From Haematobia irritans (taxonomy: Eukaryota > Arthropoda > Insecta > Diptera > Muscidae): a DNA stretch of 64,000 bases. Positions 55,963 to 64,000 of the stretch are shown piece by piece. Each line of letters begins with the position of its first letter. Within the stretch, counting starts at the first letter, position 1. The stretch lies in assembly GCF_050003625.1 (NCBI RefSeq), contig NC_134400.1, positions 192,539,726 through 192,603,725 on the forward strand, given 5' to 3'. The position numbers were made by a program, and so were the translations under genes. Under the pieces are notes generated by a model. It was not told the origin of the DNA. It made no database searches and worked only from the letters and a program-made list of their open reading frames with translations.

Positions 55963-58900
55963 TAAAATTTTTTAACAATTTTATTCCTATAGATAATTTG
56001 GTCAAAATTTTATTTCTATACAAAATTTTGTTAACATGTTATTTCTGTATAAAAATTTTTCAAAATTTTATTTCTATAGAACTTTTTGTTAAAATTTTAA
56101 TTTTCTAAAAAATTTTTCCAATTTTTTTTTTTTTTATAAAAAAATTTTCCAAAATTTTATTTCTATAGAAAATTTTGTTAAAATTTTATTTCTATAGAAA
56201 ATTTTGTAAAAATTTTATTTCTATGGAAAATTTTTGTCAAAATTTTATTCCTATAGAAATTTTCTCAAAATTGTATTTCTATAAAAAATTTGTCAAAATT
56301 TTATTTCTATAAAAAAATGTCCAAAATTTTATTTTTACAAAAAATTTTATTTCTATAAAAATATTTGTCAAAATTTTATTTCTATAGAAAATTTCGTCAA
56401 AATTGTATTTCTATAGAAAATTTTGCCAAAATTTTATTTGTATAAAAAATTTTGTCAAAATTTTATTTTTATAGAAAATGTGTTAAAAATTTTATTTTTA
56501 TAGAAAATTTTTCCAAAATTTTCTTTCTATAGAAACTTTTGTCAAAATTTTATTTCTACATAAAATTATTCCAGAATTTTCTTTCTATAGAAATTTTTGT
56601 CAAAATTGTATTTCTATAGAAATTTTTCTCAAAATTGTATTTGTATAGAAAATTTTTCCAAAATTTTCTTTCTATAAAAATTTTTGTCAAAATTTTATTT
56701 CTATAAAAAAATTTTTCCAAAATTTCGTTTCTGTTGAAAATTTTGTATAAAATTTTATTTCTATAGAAAATTGTGTAAAAATTTTATTTCTATAGAAAAT
56801 TTTCCAAATTTTTATATTTTCCAAATTCTATAGAAATAAAATTTTTGTCAACATTTCATTTCTTTAGAAAATTATTCCAAAATTTTATTTCTATAGAAAT
56901 TTTTGTCAAAATTTTATTTGTATAGAAGATTATTCCACATTTTTATTTCTATAGAAACTATTTCCAAAATTTTCTTTCTATAGAAATTTTTGTCAAAATT
57001 GTATTTCTATAGAAAATTTTTCCAAAATTTTCTTTCTATAGAAATTTTTGTCAAAATTTTATTTCTATAGAAAATTATTCCAAAATTTTATTTCTATAGA
57101 AAATTTTTCCAAAATTTCATTTCTGTAGAAAATTTTGTATAAAATTTTATTTCTATAGAAAATTTTCCAAAATTTAATTTTTTTAGAAAATTTTGTCAAA
57201 ATGTTATTTCTATAGAAAATTATTCCAAAATTTTATTTATATAAAAAAATTTCCAAAATTCTATTTCTATAGACAATTTTTCCAAAATTGTATTTCTATA
57301 GAAAACTTTGTCAAAATTTTATTTCTATAGAAAAATTTTTCAAAATTTTATTTCTATAGAAAATTTTGTGAAAATTTTATTTGTATAGAAGATTATTCCA
57401 AAATTTTATTTCTATAGAAAATATTTCCAAAATTTTCTTTCTATAGAAATTTTTGTCAAAATTTTATTTCTATAGAAAAGTATTCCAAAATTTTATTTCT
57501 ATAGAAAATTTTTCCAAAAGTTAATTTTTTTGAAAATTTTGTCAAAATGTTATTTCTATAGAAAATTATTCCAAAATTTTATTTATATTAAAAAAAATAT
57601 CTAAAATTTTATTTCTATAGATAATTTTTCCAAAATTGTATTTCTATAGAAAATGTTGTCAAAATTTTATTTCTTTAGAAAAATTGGTCAAAATTTTATT
57701 TCTATAGAGAATTATTCCAAAATTTTATTTCTATAGAAGTTTTTGTCAAAATTATATTTGTATAGAAGATTATTCCAAAATTTTATTTCTATAGAAAATT
57801 TTTCCAAAATTTTCTTTCTATAGAAATTTTTGTCAAAATTTTATTTCTATAGAAAATTATTCCAAAATTTTATTTCTAAAGAAAATTATTCCAAAATTTT
57901 ATTTCTATAGAAAATTTTGTAAAAAATTTTAGTTCTATAGAAAATTGCGCAAAAATTTTATTTTTATAGAAAATTATTCCAAAATTTTATTTCTATAGAA
58001 AATGTGTTCACAATTTTATTTCTATAGAAAATTTTTCCAAAATTTTCTTTCTATAGAATTTTTTGTCAAAATTTTATTTCTATAGAATATTATTCCAAAA
58101 TTTTATTTCTATAGAAAATTTTTCCAAAATTTTATTTCTGTAGAAATTTTTGTAAAAACTTTTATTTATATAGAAAATTGTGTAAAAATTTTATTTCTAT
58201 AGAAAATTTTCCAAATATGTATATCTATAGAAAATTTTTCCAAAATTTAATTTTTTAGAAAATTTTGTCAAAATGTTATTTCTATAGAAAATTATTCCAA
58301 AATTTTATTTATATAAAAAAAAATTCTAAAATTTTATTTCTATAGACAATTTTTCCAAAATTGTATTTCTATAGAAATTTTTGTCAAAATTTTATTTCTA
58401 TAGAAAATTATTCCAAAATTTTATTTCTAAAGAAAATTTTTCCAAAATTTTATTTCTATAGAAATTTTTGTCAAAATTTTATTTCTATAGAAATTTATTC
58501 CAAAATTTTATTTCTATAGAAAATTTTTCCAAAATTTTATTTCTGTAGAAAATTTTGTAAAAATTTTTATTTCTATAGAAAATTGTGTTAAAATTTTATT
58601 TCTATAGAAAATTTTCCAAATTTGTATATCTATCGAAGATTTTTCCAAAATTTAATTTTGTTAGAAAATTTTGTCAAACTGTTATTTCTATAGAAAATTC
58701 TTCCAAAATTTTATTTATATAAAAAAATTTCCAAAATTTTATTTCTATAGAAAAACAATTTTTCCATAATTGTATTTCTATAGAAAATGTTGTCAAAATT
58801 TTATTTCTATAGAAAAATTTTTCAAAATTTTATTTCCATAGAATTTTTTATCAAAATGTTATTTGTATAGAAGATTTTGTCGAAATTTTATTTCTGAAGA

Positions 58901-58975
58901 AAATTTTTTCAAATTTGATTCGTATAGAAAATTTGTCAAATGTTTATTTCTATAGAAAAAAATTTTCAAAAACTA
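55963..58975. repeat. 29-bp A/T satellite, block 3 (3.0 kb)
   Basis: About 100 units. This block is dominated by a subtype with TTCC in place of GTC (AAAATT(A/T)TTCCAAAATTTTA) alternating with AATTTTTGTCAAAATTTTAT, so neighbouring units alternate in a two- or three-unit higher-order pattern. Segments around 57020, 57420, 57800 and 58370 are close copies. Confidence 0.9.
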
Positions 58976-60599
58976 AAAATCAACCAAGTTTTAGCTAGAA
59001 ATTTCCATTATCTGTAGATTGACCACGAAAGACATACTAAAGACAAAACATTCAGACAGATCGACATGAGTCTGTACAAATAATGAGTCCGTTAAAAAAA
59101 AATCAACATCAAAATTTCTAGGAAATACTCTAATTTTTGCTTCATACGAAAATTTCCTTAAAACTAAATTGTTCTGATTTTTTTTTCCAACATTTTAAAT
59201 AAGATTTACTTAGAATTAAAATATGAATAACTATCTATCTTCTTAGAAAAGCAATCCTCAATATTATCAAACCAATCCTCGACAAAAAAAAAAACAAACA
59301 AAAACAAAAAATAACAACCGTAACCAAACTGCCGACATTATATTGTAATTAGCCTAAAGGTATGCTCTGGAAAACTTTTACGAAATTAAATTAAAAGTGA
59401 CTTTTTCATGATGCTAATGCCATTTTGTGTTTTGTATTGCTGCCTTTTGTTTACTGTACACTTCAGTTCATGTGCTCGTTTTTTTAGCCCCTCAACAAAT
59501 GCTTTCTTTATTTCAACTCACTTTCTCTACTGTGTGCATATTTGGCCAAAAGAAAACAAAAACAACACAAATCTAAATGAAATATTCAGCAAAATGCCCC
59601 CAAAGTATGCAATAAAAAATATAATAGCACACAAAGAATAATTTTTCAAAACGAAATTGAAATTGAAACACCAGTGAAATGTAATCTAATTTAATAAAGA
59701 CTTCTGAAGTATACTTTAAGGCTTAGCGTTGGGAGAACTATTATGAATATTAAATCTATATTTTTAGGCGTTTTATTTTTATTTTTTTCTTCTATACAGT
59801 ATACAAACGATTAGATTTAGTTTAATTTTAGCCATTGGGCTCTTTGATATCTTCTTCTTCTTCTGCTACTTAAGCCTCCTTTTGAGTAAATATGGTCAAT
59901 TGTATTTGCACTCTTTTGCCTTTGGCCAAATACAAATATACGTTTCGAATTTTCTACAGTACACAAACAAAATCTTTATGTGGCTTCGAGTGGCCATGTG
60001 TTTGTGTCTGTGTCGAAATTGTGGAACTGAATTGGCTCAAAGTAAACATCGATAATGGAATTTAAAGTCATAAAAGTGACATCATATCACTTGTCAAGGA
60101 GTATGTGTTTATTGAATTTAGGCCACTAAATAGGCCAACAAGGGGGGGGATTGGAAAAATCTTCTTAATGCTTCCAGCATAGATAGGAATTATGGAGACA
60201 TGAAGGACTTACAAAAATCAATAAATTTTCCTAAAACCCAGAATTCATGGAACTGCACATAGGTTTTCTACACCCAGGAGGAAATGAATTAGGCACATGG
60301 CGTCTTGGGCAATATTGCTCAGGGCCGGCCCTTGAGTGGATCTCGCCATAACCCAGAGTGCTTCGATCCCATACAACGAATGGACAAAGATTGAAGGAAG
60401 CATCGTAGGAAAGCGAAACTTTGAAGTGCCTTGTTGATGGGAAAAACTAAGACAAATGTGCAATTTAATTCCGATCGGATCCTTTCACAAAAGGGGTATA
60501 AATATCTGATTTCATAAAAGGGGATGAATAGCACAAATACAAAATTGTCCATCATTTGAGAATGTTTATAGGTTACTCTTTAAAATGTGCACAAAAATT
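58976..60599. other. unique sequence, no gene supported
   Basis: AT-rich DNA with A-rich runs near 59280-59320. An old family B fragment lies at about 60262-60360 (CACCCAGGAGGAAATGAATT, CACATGGCGTCTTGGGCAAT, TTGCTCAGGGCCGGCCCTTG). No domain is recognisable in any frame. Confidence 0.55.
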
Positions 60600-61960
60600 T
60601 CTATATAAATAAAATTTTTATAAAATCTTCTATCGAAATAAAATTTTGACCAAATTTTCTATATAAATAAAATTTTTAGAAAATTTTCTAGATAAATAAA
60701 ATTTTTAGAAAATTTTCAACACAAATAAAATTTTGACAAAATTTTCTATAGAAATAAAATTTTGACAAAATTTTCTATAGAAATAAAATTTTGACAAAAT
60801 TTTTATGGAAATGGAAATTTTGGAAAAAATTTCCGTAGAAATAAAATTTTGACAAAATTTTTATGGAAATGGAAATTTTGGAAAAAATTTTCGTAGAAAT
60901 AAAATTTTGAGAAAATTCTCTATAGAAATAAAATTTGGACAAAAATTTTTATCGAAATAAAGTTATGAGAAAATTTTCTATAGAAATAAAATTTTGAGAT
61001 AATTATCTATAGAAATAAAATTTTGACAAAATTTTCTATAGAAATAAAATTTTGAAAAAATTTTCTATAGAAATGAAATTTTCCATACAAAAAAACTTGA
61101 AATTTTCAATAGAAAAAAAATTTGGACAAAATTTTCTATAGAAATAAATTTTTGAGAAAATTTTCTATAGAAATAAATTTTCGACAAAATTTTCTAAAGA
61201 AATAAAATTTTAGAGAATTTTTTAAATATATGAAATTTCATTCGTTTTGTTTGTTATTGTTGGCTTCTCTTCAATCGTTATTGTTGTTTTTTTGTTTTTT
61301 TGATCTCAGCTTAAAGCCATGCATTGACTAAACTACAAGTGTAGCTTAACCAACAGAGGAAAAGTATGCTTGTCAAATTTATTTTTAATTTCGACAAAAT
61401 TTTTTAAGGATATACAATGTTGACAAAATTTTCTAATATAAAATTTTGACAAAATTTTCTATAGAAATAAAATTTTGAGCAAATTTTCTATAAAAATAAA
61501 TTTTTGAGCAAATTTTCTATAGAAACAATGAAATTTTCCATAGAAAAAAAATTTGAAAAAATTTTCTATAGAACGAAAATTTTAGAAAATTTTCTAAAGA
61601 TATAAAATTTTGACAAAATTTCCTATAGAAATAAAATTTTGACAAAATTTTCTATAGAAATAAAATTTTCTATACAAAAAAAAAATTCTGTAGAAATAAA
61701 ATTTTAGAAAATTTTTTAAAGATATGAAATTTTGACAAAATTTTCTAAAGATATAAAATTTGGACAAAACTTTCTAAAGATATAAAATTTGGACAAAATT
61801 TTCTATAGAAATAAAATTTGGACAAAATTTCCTATAGAAATAAAATTTTGACAAATTTTCTATAGAAATAAATTTTAGAGAAAATTTTCTGTAGAAATAA
61901 CATTTTGATATAGTTTTCTATAGTACGATTTTTTGTTTGGTAGTTTTATTTTTTGTAGAA
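60600..61960. repeat. 29-bp A/T satellite, block 4, opposite orientation
   Basis: Units read AAATAAAATTTTGACAAAATT plus TTCTATAG, the reverse complement of the other blocks. A non-satellite module at about 61230-61375 (GTTATTGTTG, CTCAGCTTAAAGCCATGCATTG) matches 30588-30626 in reverse. The right edge ends with the complement of the family A module (AAATTATTTTTGTTTCGAGTGGCAACC shortened: TTATTTTTGTTTCGAGTGGC). Confidence 0.9.
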
Positions 61961-62064
61961 TTTTCTCAAAATGTTGGTAAATTATTTTTGTTTCGAGTGG
62001 CAACCGTGGTTAGAATATAGTCGGTCTTGCCCGAATTTAGACTCTTCTTACTAGGTTTTTGTTT
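61961..62064 (-). mobile_element. family A module and decayed family B 3' end
   Basis: GTTTCGAGTGGCAACCGTGG is the complement of the family A GCCACTAGAGCC module; next to it TAGAATATAGTCGGTCTTGC CCG and ACTCTTCTTACTAGG look like a worn family B 3' end on the plus strand. Confidence 0.5.
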
Positions 62065-63632
62065 TTATACCCTGCGCCACACTGTGGAACAGGGTATTAT
62101 AAGTTAGTGCATATGTTTGTAACACCCAGAAGGAGACGAGATAGATACATGGTATCTTTGGCAATAATGCTCAGGGTGGGTCCTTGAGTCGATATAACCA
62201 TGTCCGTCTGTCCGTCCGTCTGTCTGTGAACACATTTTTGTGATCAAAGTCTAGGTCGCAATTTAAGTCCAATCGCCTTCAAATTTTGCACATGTTGCTA
62301 ATTTGGGTCAGAATAGAACCCTATTGATTTTGGAAGAAATTGGTTCAGATTTAGATATAGCTCCCATATATATCTTTCACCCGGTATGCACTAATATAGA
62401 CCCAGCAGCCAGAGTTCTATACCGATTTGCTCTAAATTTTGTACAAACATAACACCTAGTCGTATAGTTAAGTGGGCAAAATTTGATTGAAATCGGTTCA
62501 GATTCAGATATAGCTCCCATATATATCTTTCGCCCGATATGGACTTATATGGCCCCAGAAGCCAGATTTTTGGCCGAATTTGGTTGAAAATTTGCACTAG
62601 GAGTACAATTAGTAGTATAGTCAAGTGTGCAAAATTTGATTGAAATCGGTTTAGATTTAGATATAGCTCCCATATATATCTTTCGCCCGATATGGACTAA
62701 TATGGTCCTAAAATCCAGAGTTTTGATCCAATTTGGTTGAAATTTTGCACAGGGAGTAGATTTGGCATTGTAGCTATGCGTGCCAAATTTGTAATCGATT
62801 CAGATTTAGATATAGCTGCAATATATATCTTTCGCCCGATATGGACTAATATGGTCCTAGAAGCCAGAGTTTTGGACCAATTTGTTTGAAATTTTGCATT
62901 AGGAGTACAACTAGTAGTGCAGTTAAGTGTGCAAAATTTGATTGAAATCGGTTCAGATTTAGATATAGCTCCCATATATAGTTTTCGACCGATTTACGCT
63001 CATATGACCACTGAGGCCAATTTTTTGCTCCGATTTAGTTGAAATTTTGCACAGGGAGTAGAATTAACATTGTAGCTATGCGTGCCAAATTTGGTTGACA
63101 TCGGTTCAGATTTAGATATATCTCCCATATATAGCTTTCGCCCGATTTACACTCATATGGCCACAGAGGCCAATTTTTAACTCCGATTTAGTTGAAATTT
63201 TGCACAGGGAGTATAATTAGCATTGTAGCTACGCGTGCCAAATTTGGTTGAAATCGGTTCAGATTTAGATATAGCTCCCATATATAGCTTTCGCCCGATT
63301 TACACTCATATGGCCACAGAGGCCAATTTTTAACTCCGATTTAGTTGAAATTGTGCACAGGGAGTAGAATTAGCATTGTTGCTATGCGTGCCAAATTTGG
63401 TTGAAATCGGTTGAGATTTAGATATAGCTCCCATATATATGTTTTTCTGATTTCGACAAAAATTGTCAAAATACCAACATTTTCCTGGTAAAATCGCCAC
63501 TGCTTAGTCGAAAAGTTGTAAAAATGACTCTAATTTTCCAAACTTCTAATACATATATATCGAGCGATAAATCATAAATAAACTTTTTCGAAGTTTCCTT
63601 AAAAGTGCTTCAGATTTAAACGTTTCCCATAT
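62065..63632 (+). mobile_element. family B element with 3' end missing
   Basis: 5' end TTATACCCTGCGCCACACTG at 62065, GTCY tract at 62204-62227, about eight monomers, then a stop at ACGTTTCCCATATT where a second family B element starts. It is the same kind of fusion as at 29530. Confidence 0.75.
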
Positions 63633-64000
63633 TTATACCCTGCTCCACACTGTGGAACAGGGTATTATAAGTTTGTGCATTTGTATGTAACGCCAAGAAG
63701 GAGTAATCATAGACCAACCTTTTAGTATACGAATCGGGTTAGAATTAAATTCTGAGTCGATTTAGCGATGTCCGTCCGTCTGTCTGTCCGTCTGTCTGTC
63801 CGTCTGTCTGTCTGTCTGTTGATGTATTTTTGTGTGCAAAGTACAGCTCGCAGTTTTAGTCCGATTGTCCTAAAATTTGGTATACGGTCCTGTTTCGGCT
63901 CAAAGACGATCCCTATTGATTTTGGAAAAAATCGGTTCAGATTTAGATATAGCTGCCATATATATTTTTCACCGATCTGGTCATAATTGGCGTGTATATC
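63633..64000 (+). mobile_element. family B element, continues past the window
   Basis: TTATACCCTGCTCCACACTGTGG, a GTCY tract at 63771-63820, then the first monomer. The 3' part lies outside. Confidence 0.75.

Overview
The window reads as non-coding, repeat-packed nuclear DNA of a higher fly. A calyptrate or muscid-type fly is my inference. It rests on abundant DINE-1/mini-me-like elements with (GTCY)n microsatellites, several Tc1/mariner families, a tRNA-Ser-primed gypsy-group LTR element, and AT-rich intergenic sequence. I found no host protein-coding gene that I can support. Every convincing coding region belongs to a transposable element. The only intact ones are the gag and pol of a very young LTR retrotransposon.

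Layout. 1-1275: a DINE-like element of family A carrying a SINE. 1600-6095 and 7493-12199: a segmental duplication of about 4.5 kb built around an array of diverged ~29-bp units (core ACCTTCGG), each copy holding the same SINE insertion; a truncated DD37E Tc1/mariner element lies between the copies. 12500-14112: plain intron-like or intergenic sequence. 14113-15105: family A with a 231-bp MITE inside it. 15586-17925: a hAT-like element with a perfect 8-bp target duplication, itself invaded by family B. 17934-19182: unique sequence with a perfect 18-bp hairpin. 19183-22537: a fold-back MITE and family B copies, one of them an inverted composite. 22570-25815: 29-bp satellite. 27114-33516: family B copies, and a 2.6-kb interval bounded by 11-bp inverted repeats. 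34700-36545: family C. 36573-37493: an internally deleted DD41D mariner. 37500-41482: satellite, family A with (TA)94, a broken DD34D mariner, and family B in reverse. 42685-47135: a 4.4-kb block of the same satellite. 48873-49092: another MITE. 49382-55850: the complete LTR retrotransposon, inserted into a SINE. 55960-58975 and 60600-61960: more satellite. 62065-64000: family B, running off the end.

How the parts relate. This is a layered TE landscape whose order of events can be read from nesting: SINE before segmental duplication; family B inside hAT; LTR element inside SINE; mariner inside family A. The three DINE-like families share a 153-bp internal monomer (51 codons), which explains the many long but meaningless open frames. 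The 29-bp A/T-rich satellite appears to have grown out of the interior of family A elements. The SINE carries a (CCTAA)n tail, identical to the ancestral insect telomere repeat that Diptera have lost. The LTR element has identical LTRs, a 6-bp target duplication and a well-placed -1 slippery heptamer joining gag to pol, so it looks recently active.

Limits: all homology statements are from visible motifs and family knowledge; no search was run. Repeat boundaries are good to about 10 bases except where target duplications or termini are stated exactly.
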